Counted from the first letter of the stretch, positions 1 through 6,577 are shown. The stretch is DNA of 10,319 nt from JADKCL01 sp046050405 (GCA_046050405.1 JBJOPY010000123.1:1-10319); one strand, 5' to 3'. Numbers and translations are program-made. The notes: generated from the sequence alone by a model not told the origin.

Positions 1-218
1 GACTTCTCCGCCCCGCCATCGGATTCCTCCCTGCGCGAGGTCTTGCCCCGGTCAAAAACCGACGAGGCATTCTCCAGGAATGGACGCTTCCACAGGATGC
101 CCTGGTTGGGGTGGATGACAAGGCGCTGCGACAGTTCGCCCAGCGTTTCGCGTTCGGAAAGGGCCCCAAGCACCACTTTGGTCTTGAAATCGGACGTGAA
201 CTTTCTTCCCTTGCTCAT
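1..218 (-). CDS. IS3-family transposase OrfA, N-terminal 72 residues (partial)
   Basis: The reverse strand from the ATG at 216-218 stays open to the window edge. It encodes a protein starting MSKGRKFTSDFKTKVVLGAL, followed by ERETLGELSQRLVIHPNQ, then WKRPFLENASSVFDRG. This is the typical N-terminus of IS3/IS911-type OrfA: a basic start, then a helix-turn-helix (about residues 15-50) that binds the IS ends, with the family pattern HPNQ-x3-WK-x2-FLENA-x2-VF. In the family a leucine-zipper region follows, and a -1 frameshift joins OrfA to the DDE catalytic OrfB; both would lie outside the window. The visible part has no stop or frameshift. The residues between HPNQ and WK are GIL, where relatives usually begin with I. 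Confidence 0.85.
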   Translation of the reverse strand, partial: MSKGRKFTSDFKTKVVLGALSERETLGELSQRLVIHPNQGILWKRPFLENASSVFDRGKTSRREESDGGAEK

Positions 219-253
219 ACATGTGAATTTAAGGGTTCATCACCTTGTCCCAC

Positions 254-278
254 TGTCCAAATTTTTGGGGGGGTACTA
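254..278 (-). repeat. Putative IS3-family left terminal inverted repeat
   Basis: On the minus strand the segment reads TAGTACCCCCCC followed by AAAAATTTGGACA, then an orfA leader of about 35 bp. As I recall it, the IS150 end has the same core (ACCCCAAAAA, one substitution, TTGGACAG). Only one end is present, so the repeat cannot be confirmed by pairing, and the outer boundary is estimated. Confidence 0.55.
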
Positions 279-299
279 TCGTTATTCGCGCCGAGGCAT

Positions 300-307
300 T
301 ATATTTG
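300..307 (+). promoter_or_regulatory. Candidate -7 element for mlaEF
   Basis: TATATTTG matches the Bacteroidota -7 consensus TAnnTTTG exactly. It ends 7 bp before the mlaE ATG, so a transcript starting from it would have almost no leader. No TTTG lies 19-21 bp upstream. That position (about 276-280) coincides with the estimated IS boundary, so the -33 element may have been separated or replaced by the insertion. The match could also be chance in an AT-rich patch. Confidence 0.4.
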
Positions 308-314
308 GGCATTC

Positions 315-1052
315 ATGAGGATTCTCTATCATCTCGGCAGGTACCTGATGCTGATCGGCAGCTTTTTCAAGTCGCCGGAAAGGTTTTCGGTGTACTGGAA
401 CCTCATACTCATCGAATGCAATTCCATTGGCGTGGGTTCCGTGCTGATCGTCATATTGGTCTCTGTGTTCATCGGCGCGGTGATGACCGTCCAGACGGCC
501 TATCAGCTGGAATCGCCCCTTCTGTCACCATCGCTGATCGGCACCACGGTGGCCAACAGCTCCATGCTGGAGCTCGCGCCTACGGTGACCTCCCTCGTGC
601 TCGCGGGCAAGGTCGGCTCAGCCATCGCCTCCCAGCTGGGTACCATGCGCGTGACCGAGCAGGTGGATGCACTCGAGGTGATGGGGATCAACTCCTCCAC
701 CTACCTCATCCTGCCGAAAATCATCGCCTCCCTGATCACATTCCCCTTGCTGATCATCCTGGCTGCCTTCCTCCAGATGGCGGGAGGGCTCGTGGCAGGT
801 GACTTGACCGGCGAAGTGACGACCACGGACTTCATCTCAGGGATGCAAGGCTACTTCCAGCCCTTTTACGTGAGTTTCATGCTGATCAAGTCCCTCGTGT
901 TCGGCTTCCTGATCAGCTCCATCGCGGCCTACCAGGGGTATTATGTACGGGGCGGCGCATTGGAGGTCGGCCAGGGCAGCACCCGTGCCGTGGTTTACTC
1001 CTGCATCGTGATCCTCTTCGCGGACTTCACCCTCGCCAAAATCCTGATCTGA
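315..1052 (+). CDS. mlaE: MlaE-family ABC transporter permease (MCE-type lipid transport)
   Basis: This 245-residue inner-membrane protein is the permease of an MCE/Mla transporter, which moves phospholipids between inner and outer membrane. The family hallmark is intact at residues 96-124: LAGKVGSAIASQLGT followed by MRVTEQVDALEVMG, the segment that couples to the ATPase. Hydrophobic stretches lie at about 40-60, 75-97, 131-163, 185-205 and 225-245. The start at 315 gives MRILYHLGRYLMLIG, a typical family N-terminus. The same frame stays open upstream to 111, but that part runs through IS sequence antisense to orfA, so earlier starts are rejected. Length is normal. The stop is 2 bp before mlaF, indicating co-translation. 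An IS end lies about 37 bp upstream and may alter expression. Confidence 0.93.
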   Translation: MRILYHLGRYLMLIGSFFKSPERFSVYWNLILIECNSIGVGSVLIVILVSVFIGAVMTVQTAYQLESPLLSPSLIGTTVANSSMLELAPTVTSLVLAGKVGSAIASQLGTMRVTEQVDALEVMGINSSTYLILPKIIASLITFPLLIILAAFLQMAGGLVAGDLTGEVTTTDFISGMQGYFQPFYVSFMLIKSLVFGFLISSIAAYQGYYVRGGALEVGQGSTRAVVYSCIVILFADFTLAKILI

Positions 1053-1054
1053 CG

Positions 1055-1927
1055 ATGTCCATCCAGATTTCGAACATTACCAAGGCCTTCGGCGACAAGG
1101 AGGTGCTCAGGGGGGTCTCCTTCGCCTTCCACCAAGGCGAGGTGAACATGATCATCGGTGCATCGGGCAGCGGCAAGTCCGTGCTGCTCAAGTGCATCGT
1201 GGGCTTGATGAAGCCGGACGCCGGCCAGATCCTGTACGACGGGATGGACTTCCTGGAGACATCGTTCAGGGAGGTCCGGCACCTGCGCAAGAGCATGGGG
1301 GTGCTGTTTCAGTACTCGGCGCTGTTTGACTCGATGACCGTCGAGGAGAATGTGGGGTTTCCCCTCAAGCTGGACGGCAAGTTCACGGCCAAGGAGATCA
1401 AGAAAAGGGTGGAGTTCTGCCTGGACCGCGTGAACATGGCCAAGACCAATCACCTCTATCCGGCCGAGCTGTCCGGAGGCATGATGAAGCGGGTCGGCAT
1501 TGCCAGGGCCATCTCCCAGAACCCCAAGTACCTCTTCTGCGACGAACCCAATTCAGGGCTGGATCCACTGACCGCCAAGGTGATCGATGAACTCATCCAG
1601 GAAATCACCGCCGAATTCAACACCTGCACCGTCGTCGTCTCCCACGACATGAACTCCGTCATCAACATCAGCGACAACATCATGTTTCTCCACGAGGGGA
1701 AGAAGAATTGGTCGGGCAACAAACAATCCATCATGCGCTCGGGCAATGAGAACCTCGACCGGTTTGTCTTCGTGTCCGACCTGATCAATCGGGATGTGTT
1801 CCAACCTGGAGCCGAAGGGAAATCAAAGCCACCGGTTCAGATCGCCCATCCATCCCTGGAGGTGCCTCCCGCCCAGGACACCGCCCCAGACAGCGACAGC
1901 GATGCCCGCGATTCTCCCGGGCTGTGA
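1055..1927 (+). CDS. mlaF: MlaF-family ABC transporter ATP-binding protein
   Basis: This 290-residue cytoplasmic ATPase partners MlaE. The ABC motifs are complete: Walker A GASGSGKS (35-42), Q-loop glutamine 86 in VLFQYSALF, signature LSGGM (139-143), Walker B YLFCDEP with D163 and E164, D-loop SGLD (167-170) and switch histidine 197 in VVVSHDMNS. FQYSALFDSMTVEENVGFPL is characteristic of the MlaF branch rather than other importers. After about residue 250 comes a 40-residue tail rich in proline, serine and acidic residues (ending near DSDSDARDSPGL). It lies beyond the usual core and is probably disordered. The gene follows mlaE by 2 bp. No MCE-domain (MlaD) gene follows; the next gene is convergent, so the substrate-binding subunit must be encoded elsewhere. 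Confidence 0.93.
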   Translation: MSIQISNITKAFGDKEVLRGVSFAFHQGEVNMIIGASGSGKSVLLKCIVGLMKPDAGQILYDGMDFLETSFREVRHLRKSMGVLFQYSALFDSMTVEENVGFPLKLDGKFTAKEIKKRVEFCLDRVNMAKTNHLYPAELSGGMMKRVGIARAISQNPKYLFCDEPNSGLDPLTAKVIDELIQEITAEFNTCTVVVSHDMNSVINISDNIMFLHEGKKNWSGNKQSIMRSGNENLDRFVFVSDLINRDVFQPGAEGKSKPPVQIAHPSLEVPPAQDTAPDSDSDARDSPGL

Positions 1928-1962
1928 GGCGCCCCAGCGACCGCAAGCATTCAAATCCAGTG

Positions 1963-1977
1963 CAGGGGTGTCCCCTG
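1963..1977. other. Short perfect hairpin in the mlaF / nuclease convergent gap
   Basis: CAGGGG-TGT-CCCCTG forms a 6-bp stem with a 3-base loop, 35 bp after the mlaF stop, in the 185-bp gap between two convergent genes. There is no T-tract on either strand, so it is not a classical intrinsic terminator. It may still end transcription or stabilise the mlaF transcript. The rest of 1928-2112 shows nothing recognisable. Confidence 0.25.
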
Positions 1978-2112
1978 GATGAACCCCATCGAACGCCTCC
2001 TCCGAACTTTTGTGACGCCTCCTCCAGGCACCTATCGGCGGCAAGCGGAAGGACGGCGATGGGGCAGATGCGGGAGAGGGAGTGCGAACCACCTCCAGCG
2101 GATTCCTCCCGG

Positions 2113-2733
2113 TCAGTTGTTTTCGCTTTCCAGCTTTGCGATTTCGTCTCGAAGCCGGGCCGCCTTCTCATAATCCTCGTCACCGATCGCATGTTCCATG
2201 TCGCGCTTCATGCGGATGATCCGACCCTCGATCGTCTCATCGGCGGGGATTTCCTCGCTCTCGGAATCCGGACTCTCCGCCTCTTCGCTGAAGTAGTCCT
2301 CGGCTTCCTCCTCGAGGTCGTTCTCGTTGACGACAATGCCCGCGACGGAAAGCACGGACTCGAAGGTATAGAGCGGAACCTTGAAGCGGACACCGATCGC
2401 CACGGCATCGCTGGTCCGGGAGTCGATCTCATAACGTTCGCCGTCCTGCTCAAACACCAATCGGGCAAAGAAGATTCCCTCCTTCAGGTCGGTGATCAGC
2501 ACCTCCACGAGCTGGATCCGGAAGGTGAGCGCGATGGTGACGATCAGGTCATGCGTCATTGGACGATTGGGCTTGATGTTTTCCATTTCCAGGGCGATCG
2601 CCCTGGCCTGGTATCCATCCACGATGATCGGCAGCCTGCGGTTGCCATTGACCTCGCCCAGCACCAGCGCGAAGTGCCCCACATCGGACTGACTGGAGCT
2701 CAAGCCTAGAATGTCTAGTCTGATCTTTTCCAA
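2113..2733 (-). CDS. DUF151 bifunctional-nuclease-family protein with C-terminal UVR motif
   Basis: This 206-residue protein has a DUF151/BFN domain at about residues 1-135, with the typical opening MEKIRLDILGLSSSQ and the motif SRTSDAVAIGVRFKVPLYTF at 105-124. An acidic linker follows (about 138-166, many Glu/Asp/Ser), then a UVR motif at about 171-203 (DYEKAARLRDEIAKLE). UVR motifs mediate UvrB-UvrC contact and occur in other proteins. Plant DUF151 relatives have reported RNase and DNase activity; the bacterial function is not settled. The start is inferred to be TTG at 2731-2733, because it gives the family N-terminus MEKI and no ATG lies near. The gene starts 12 bp after the etfA stop, so it is probably the last gene of etfB-etfA-DUF151. 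Confidence 0.9.
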   Translation of the reverse strand: MEKIRLDILGLSSSQSDVGHFALVLGEVNGNRRLPIIVDGYQARAIALEMENIKPNRPMTHDLIVTIALTFRIQLVEVLITDLKEGIFFARLVFEQDGERYEIDSRTSDAVAIGVRFKVPLYTFESVLSVAGIVVNENDLEEEAEDYFSEEAESPDSESEEIPADETIEGRIIRMKRDMEHAIGDEDYEKAARLRDEIAKLESENN

Positions 2734-2745
2734 GATGCAATGGGG

Positions 2746-3726
2746 TTAGGCGTGTGCAGCTCTTGCCTTTTCTACAGCAGCGGTGATCTTGGGGAGCACC
2801 TCGAACAGGTCACCCACGATCCCGAAGTCGGCAATCTTGAAAAAGGGTGCCTCCGGATCTTTGTTGATCACCACGATGTTTTTCGAGGAATTGACACCTG
2901 CCAGGTGCTGGATCGCCCCGGAGATACCCACGGCGATGTAGAGGTTGGGGGCGACCTGGATCCCTGTCTGGCCCACATGCTCGTGGTGAGGGCGCCAGTG
3001 CATGTCCGCCACCGGCTTGGAGCAGGCAGTGCCTGCTTGGAGGGTTTCTGCCAGTTTCTCCAGAATGTGCCAGTTCTCCGGGCCCTTCAATCCGCGGCCA
3101 CCAGAGACCACGATATCCGCCTCGGTGATCGACACCTTGCTGCTGGCTTTCACCACTTCCACCGATTTTGCCCCGAAGTCGGAGGCCTGTGACTGAAACG
3201 CGAAATTTTCCACTGCTGCGGACGTCGGGTTCTCCTTCAGGCCATAGCTGTTCATCTTCACCGTGATGACCGAGGTCGGCCGGTGGGTGCGCACGGTTTC
3301 AAGGCCTTTTCCTGAGTTGCAGCCCCGGAGGATGGTCAGGCTGCTGCCTTCCACGCTGGGATTCGTCAACGCACCGGAGACCATGGAGGCATTCAAACGG
3401 ACTGCGACACGGGGGGCGATAGCCTTGCCATTGTAGCTATGGGCAAACACCACCGAACGGGCTCCGATCGCCTGGGCGACCTCGGAGGCAGCCCGTGCAT
3501 AGCCTTGGTCGCTGAAGGCGTGGAGCGCAGGATCAGTGACCGAATGAACCTTCGAGACCCCATAGGCTCCCAGCCGGGTCAACTCCTCGGCGGCCACATT
3601 GCCAATGGACACCGCGTGAAGCTGCACGCCCAGTTTGCCCGCAAGTTCCCAGGCATATCCAGCCGCCTCGAAGACGGCTTTCTTGAACTTTCCGTTCGCA
3701 TTTTCTGCAAAGAGTAGCACTGCCAT
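2746..3726 (-). CDS. etfA: Electron transfer flavoprotein subunit alpha
   Basis: EtfA is the FAD-carrying subunit of the heterodimeric electron transfer flavoprotein. It takes electrons from acyl-CoA and other flavin dehydrogenases and passes them toward the quinone pool. The 326 residues have the usual length and order: an N-terminal domain I opening MAVLLFAENANGKFKKA, then the C-terminal FAD domain. That domain has SGGRGLKG (208-215), the segment SKPVADMHWRPHHEHVGQTG (236-255) and GISGAIQHLAG (267-277), and ends with KIADFGIVGDLFEVLP. The FAD-contacting Arg, Thr and His positions typical of the family (R211, T254, H274) are present. The gene starts 3 bp after the etfB stop, so the two subunits are translated together. 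Nothing is truncated or unusual. Physiological donors cannot be told from this window. Confidence 0.96.
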   Translation of the reverse strand: MAVLLFAENANGKFKKAVFEAAGYAWELAGKLGVQLHAVSIGNVAAEELTRLGAYGVSKVHSVTDPALHAFSDQGYARAASEVAQAIGARSVVFAHSYNGKAIAPRVAVRLNASMVSGALTNPSVEGSSLTILRGCNSGKGLETVRTHRPTSVITVKMNSYGLKENPTSAAVENFAFQSQASDFGAKSVEVVKASSKVSITEADIVVSGGRGLKGPENWHILEKLAETLQAGTACSKPVADMHWRPHHEHVGQTGIQVAPNLYIAVGISGAIQHLAGVNSSKNIVVINKDPEAPFFKIADFGIVGDLFEVLPKITAAVEKARAAHA

Positions 3727-3729
3727 AGT

Positions 3730-4467
3730 TTAAATCAATCCTTTGTCAACCAACATTTCAACCAATTTGCCCGCGTTTTCCGCGTCGATGTAGACGCATC
3801 CTCCCTTGGCGGGGGGTAGCTCCAGTTTGACCGTACTGACCGCAGCATCGCCTGCGACAGGGGTGGCGACCTCGAGTCGCTTGGTCTTGGCCATCATGAT
3901 TCCCCGCATGTTCGGAATCCGCCATTCGGCGATGCCCTTCTGGCAGGATACCACCACCGGTAGGCTGGACTGGACCCTCTCATAGCCACCGTCAATCTCC
4001 CGCTTCAGATGGGCCTTGTCTCCTTCCACCTTCAATTCGATTGCCTGGGAAACGAAGGGCAGATCCAGGAGTTCCGCGACCATCCCGGGCACCTCCGATC
4101 CATTTCCATCGATGCTCTCCTTGCCCAGGAAGATGAGGTCGAAGCCCCTTCCCTTTGCATAGGCTGCGATCTGATGTGCGACAAACATCCCGTCCAGCGG
4201 CTCCGCATCCACCCGCACGGCATCGTCCGCACCGATGGCAAGTGCCTTGCGCAGGGTCGGCTCCACCTCCGCGCCTCCCACGCACAGCACCGTGACATTG
4301 CCTTGGCCGGTTTGCTCCTTGAACTCGATGGCACGCACCAGCCCGAACTCATCGAAGGGATTGATGACAAAGGTCACGCCTGCCTTGTCCAGCGCCTTGC
4401 CATCCTGTGTGAATTGTATCTTCGTCGTGGTGTCGGGCACATGACTGATACAGACCAGAGACTTCAT
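3730..4467 (-). CDS. etfB: Electron transfer flavoprotein subunit beta
   Basis: EtfB is the AMP-binding partner of EtfA. The 245-residue protein shows the family fold landmarks: MKSLVCISHVPDTTTKIQF at the N-terminus, NPFDEFGLVRAIEFKE (36-51), the nucleotide-binding loop GKESIDGNGSEVPG (115-128) and the ETF-beta signature LKREIDGGYERVQSSLPVVV (154-173), followed by PNMRGIMMAKTKRLEV. The length is near the family norm. It is the first gene of the etfB-etfA-DUF151 operon and has a strong Bacteroidota-type promoter immediately upstream. It diverges from a small TPR gene with only 65 bp between the two starts. No bifurcating-ETF partner genes (for example bcd or fixCX) are adjacent, so an ordinary respiratory ETF is the simplest reading. 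Confidence 0.95.
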   Translation of the reverse strand: MKSLVCISHVPDTTTKIQFTQDGKALDKAGVTFVINPFDEFGLVRAIEFKEQTGQGNVTVLCVGGAEVEPTLRKALAIGADDAVRVDAEPLDGMFVAHQIAAYAKGRGFDLIFLGKESIDGNGSEVPGMVAELLDLPFVSQAIELKVEGDKAHLKREIDGGYERVQSSLPVVVSCQKGIAEWRIPNMRGIMMAKTKRLEVATPVAGDAAVSTVKLELPPAKGGCVYIDAENAGKLVEMLVDKGLI

Positions 4468-4483
4468 TTTTGCCTTGTTTTTC

Positions 4484-4491
4484 TAATTTTG
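4484..4491 (+). promoter_or_regulatory. Candidate -7 element for the TPR gene
   Basis: TAATTTTG matches TAnnTTTG exactly and would give a leader of roughly 35 bases to the ATG at 4533. No TTTG is found at the expected 19-21 bp upstream, so support is the -7 match alone. It lies 5 bp from the -7 element of the opposing etfB promoter. Confidence 0.4.
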
Positions 4492-4496
4492 AAGGG

Positions 4497-4527
4497 CAAA
4501 GTTATGCAAGGAATTTACTTATTCAAA
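4497..4527 (-). promoter_or_regulatory. Bacteroidota sigma-type promoter of etfBA
   Basis: On the minus strand, TTTG (4527-4524) is followed by exactly 19 bp and then TAACTTTG (4504-4497). This is a full match to the Bacteroidota primary-sigma consensus TTTG-N19-TAnnTTTG. Transcription would begin near 4490, giving a leader of about 23 bases before the etfB ATG. This is the clearest promoter in the window and the best single clue to the phylum. Confidence 0.8.
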
Positions 4528-4532
4528 GGAAA

Positions 4533-4847
4533 ATGAATCCTGAGAGAATCGCCCAGTTGCACACCCTCATCGCACTCGATCCAGAAGATCCGTTTCTACC
4601 CTATGCCATCGCCCAGGAGTACCTCTCAGGGGAGCAATGGCAGGAGGCAAGCCGCCAATTGGAGCGCGTCAGGGCTGATTTCCCGGATTATCTGCCCACC
4701 TATTACCACCTAGGTCTCGCCTACGCCAAGATGGCCGAACTCCACCGCGCTGCGGAGATCCTGTCCCTGGGAACCGCTCTCGCAAAGGCCCAAAAGGACG
4801 CAAAAACCCTTCTGGAAATCGCGTCATTGCTGGAGGATTTACAGTAG
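4533..4847 (+). CDS. Small tetratricopeptide-repeat protein
   Basis: This 104-residue helical protein contains about two TPR units: residues 20-51 (PFLPYAIAQEYLSGEQWQEA, then SRQLERVRADFP) and 53-86 (LPTYYHLGLAYAKMAELHRA, then AEILSLGTALAK). The G/A, Y and A positions follow the TPR pattern. A short C-terminal helix ends LLEIASLLEDLQ. TPRs mediate protein-protein contacts; no partner or catalytic function can be read. There is no signal peptide or membrane segment, so it is probably cytoplasmic. The ATG at 4533 is chosen because the repeat begins just after it and an A-rich AAAGGA precedes it; a TTG at 4470 in the same frame would add 21 residues unlike the family and overlap the promoter region. 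It diverges from etfB. Confidence 0.8.
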   Translation: MNPERIAQLHTLIALDPEDPFLPYAIAQEYLSGEQWQEASRQLERVRADFPDYLPTYYHLGLAYAKMAELHRAAEILSLGTALAKAQKDAKTLLEIASLLEDLQ

Positions 4848-5096
4848 TGCCGGAGCCACGGAAGCGATGGAAGTGCAGGCTGTGACGGTCTGGGCGACCC
4901 ACGGGGGAACGATCCTCACCTCCTCCCGCCCCGGGCTGCCGTATCCCCGTCAAGTGATCCATCGGAAAAGCATTGTTAGCTGAAATTTCATGCACCGCGA
5001 ACATCAGGCCCTGCCGGGCGATGAACATCCCATGGACCGGTCTCCGGCAGGGGACAATGGAGAGGCTCCCCGCATCACATCCGCCGGACTCATTCG

Positions 5097-6260
5097 CTAG
5101 ACCGGCATTTCTGGATGATAGACCCTTGCCCATGCGAGGAGGCCCCCCTCCAGGTTCAGCAGGTTCGGCCATTCACCCCCCGCCTTCAGCCTGGCGATGG
5201 CCGCTGCGCTGCGCTTCCCGCTCCTGCAATGCACCACCACGGGAATCTCCTGGCTGAGTTCGGCCTGCCGGCGGACGATCTCCCCCAGCGGGATCAAGGT
5301 TCCGCCGAGGTTGGCAAGCGCAAACTCTTCCGGCTCACGCACATCCACCAGCTGGAAGGCCTGCCCGCTCCCCCTCAGCCGCTGGAAATCCTCGACAGAG
5401 ATGGAGCCGGAGGCCGGAGCCAGTTCGGACGATGCTGCGGGAGGGATGCCACAAAACGCGTCGTAGTCGATCAAGGAGGTGATCGTGGGATCCTGTCCAT
5501 TGAGGGGATTGGCAGGATCCCTGCGAATCTTGAGCGTCCGCGACTCGAATCGAAGGGCATCGAACAGGTGGAGCCTTCCAGAGAGGGGCTCCCCGATCCC
5601 GGCAGCGACCTTGATCACCTCACTCGCCTGAAGCGAGCCCATGATCCCCGGCAGCACACCCAGGACCCCCCCCTCGGCCCAGCTGGGAACCGTTCCGGGT
5701 GCCGGTGGCATCGGATAGAGGTCGCGGTAGTTCGGCCCCCGGCTCCCGTCCGGCAAGAGGAGGTTGAAGACGGAGACCTGTCCTTCAAACCGGAAGATGG
5801 ACGCATAGACATTCACCTTGCCGAGCAGAACGCAGGCATCATTTACCAAGTAGCGGGTCTGGAAATTGTCCGAGCCATCGGCCACGATGTCATAGTTCCG
5901 CAGGATCTCGAGGGCATTTTCCGAACGCAGCGCGACCGCATGGGTGATCACCGTAATATGGGGGTTCAAGGCCAGTATGCGCTGCTTTGCGGCCTGCACC
6001 TTGGACTGTCCGATATCGCCCACCCCGAAGAGCACCTGCCGCTGGAGGTTGTGGTCCTCCACCAGGTCGAAGTCCACGATACCGATTGTGCCCACCCCTG
6101 CCGCCGCCAGGTACAGCAGCACCGGGCTCCCCAATCCGCCCGCTCCCACGACGAGAACCCTGGCCGCCTTCAGCCTCTGCTGCCCTTCGAGGTTGAATCC
6201 GGGCAGGAGGATGTGGCGGGCGTACCGGGAGAGCTCGGGATCGGAGAATTCCATGGTCAT
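5097..6260 (-). CDS. moeB: MoeB/ThiF-type adenylyltransferase fused to a rhodanese domain
   Basis: This 387-residue cytoplasmic protein combines an E1-like domain (about 1-245) and a rhodanese domain (about 285-387). Such fusions activate the C-terminus of a small sulfur carrier (MoaD or ThiS) with ATP and deliver sulfur to it. Seen here: RYARHILLPGFNLEGQQRL (12-30), nucleotide loop GAGGLGSP (39-46), VDFDLVEDHNLQRQ (62-75), SDNFQTRYLVND (130-141) and the rhodanese loop CRSGKRS with active cysteine 345. Odd points: the first zinc pair of MoeB/ThiF (CxxC) reads NYRD at 177-180, and the usual cysteine before A-E/D-G-GVLGVLPG is tryptophan 194. The ATG at 6258-6260 begins MTMEFSDPELSRYARH, where homology starts; ATG 6254 is an alternative. 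The frame is open upstream to 6614 but that part is unlike the family. MoeB versus ThiF role cannot be decided. Confidence 0.88.
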   Translation of the reverse strand: MTMEFSDPELSRYARHILLPGFNLEGQQRLKAARVLVVGAGGLGSPVLLYLAAAGVGTIGIVDFDLVEDHNLQRQVLFGVGDIGQSKVQAAKQRILALNPHITVITHAVALRSENALEILRNYDIVADGSDNFQTRYLVNDACVLLGKVNVYASIFRFEGQVSVFNLLLPDGSRGPNYRDLYPMPPAPGTVPSWAEGGVLGVLPGIMGSLQASEVIKVAAGIGEPLSGRLHLFDALRFESRTLKIRRDPANPLNGQDPTITSLIDYDAFCGIPPAASSELAPASGSISVEDFQRLRGSGQAFQLVDVREPEEFALANLGGTLIPLGEIVRRQAELSQEIPVVVHCRSGKRSAAAIARLKAGGEWPNLLNLEGGLLAWARVYHPEMPV

Positions 6261-6440
6261 TTCGTGCCGCAATGCTGAATCATGGGGATGCCGGAGAAGG
6301 CGTGGATGTCCGCCCCGGGTGCCCTCCGCGCAGGTGAAATGGCCCGGCTTGCTCCCGTTGTGCACGCATATTCCTGGGCATTTATCTCCATTGAAGGGGA
6401 TGAGTTTTTCTGGATGGAATCCATTCCGAAGGATTTTTTT

Positions 6441-6448
6441 CAAAAATA
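6441..6448 (-). promoter_or_regulatory. Candidate -7 element for the moeB-like gene
   Basis: TATTTTTG on the minus strand matches TAnnTTTG, but no TTTG lies 19-21 bp upstream. It would give a leader of about 175 bases. It lies in an AT-rich patch where chance matches are likely. Confidence 0.25.
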
Positions 6449-6569
6449 CGCGTTTTCCGGACCTGACTGGAACCTGCGCCGCATCCGCCGACTGCGGAGG
6501 CCATGTGACCCCAGGAGGGTCAATCCACCCCGTGCTGGCCGGCTTTGTCGGGCGAGCATTGCTTTTGCC

Positions 6570-6577
6570 TATCTTCA
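6570..6577 (+). promoter_or_regulatory. Weak candidate -7 element for galE
   Basis: TATCTTCA has six of the eight positions of TAnnTTTG counting the two free ones, and ends 8 bp before the galE ATG. This is the same close spacing as the mlaE and GNAT candidates. A TTTG at 6544-6547 is 22 bp upstream, slightly longer than the usual spacing. Confidence 0.25.

Larger units (their letters stand above)
1..278 (-). mobile_element. IS3-family insertion sequence, 5' end only (runs off window start)
   Basis: The segment holds the start of an IS3-type orfA reading leftward. Upstream of it is a sequence resembling the terminal inverted repeat of IS150/IS3 elements (C-run, AAAAATTTGGACAG on the minus strand). 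The element continues past base 1, so orfB, the frameshift site, the other terminal repeat and the target duplication cannot be seen. The right boundary is estimated at about 278 from the repeat; the exact last base is uncertain by several bp. The insertion lies directly upstream of mlaE, in opposite orientation. I cannot tell whether the copy is intact. Confidence 0.75.

Noticed and set aside
111..314. In-frame upstream extension of mlaE starting at 111
   Set aside because: It runs antisense through IS orfA and the IS end, and the added residues do not resemble MlaE N-termini. The family N-terminus begins at 315.
1924..2709. 261-codon plus-strand open frame opposite the DUF151 gene
   Set aside because: It is a shadow of the real minus-strand gene with no domain features of its own.
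5115..6278. 387-codon plus-strand open frame opposite the moeB-like gene
   Set aside because: It is wholly antisense to a gene with clear motifs, and its composition (many His, Arg, Gln, Asp) is that of a reverse-frame shadow in GC-rich DNA.
6261..6440. Possible TPP or other riboswitch leading the ThiF/MoeB-like gene
   Set aside because: I saw none of the conserved TPP-riboswitch landmarks on the minus strand.
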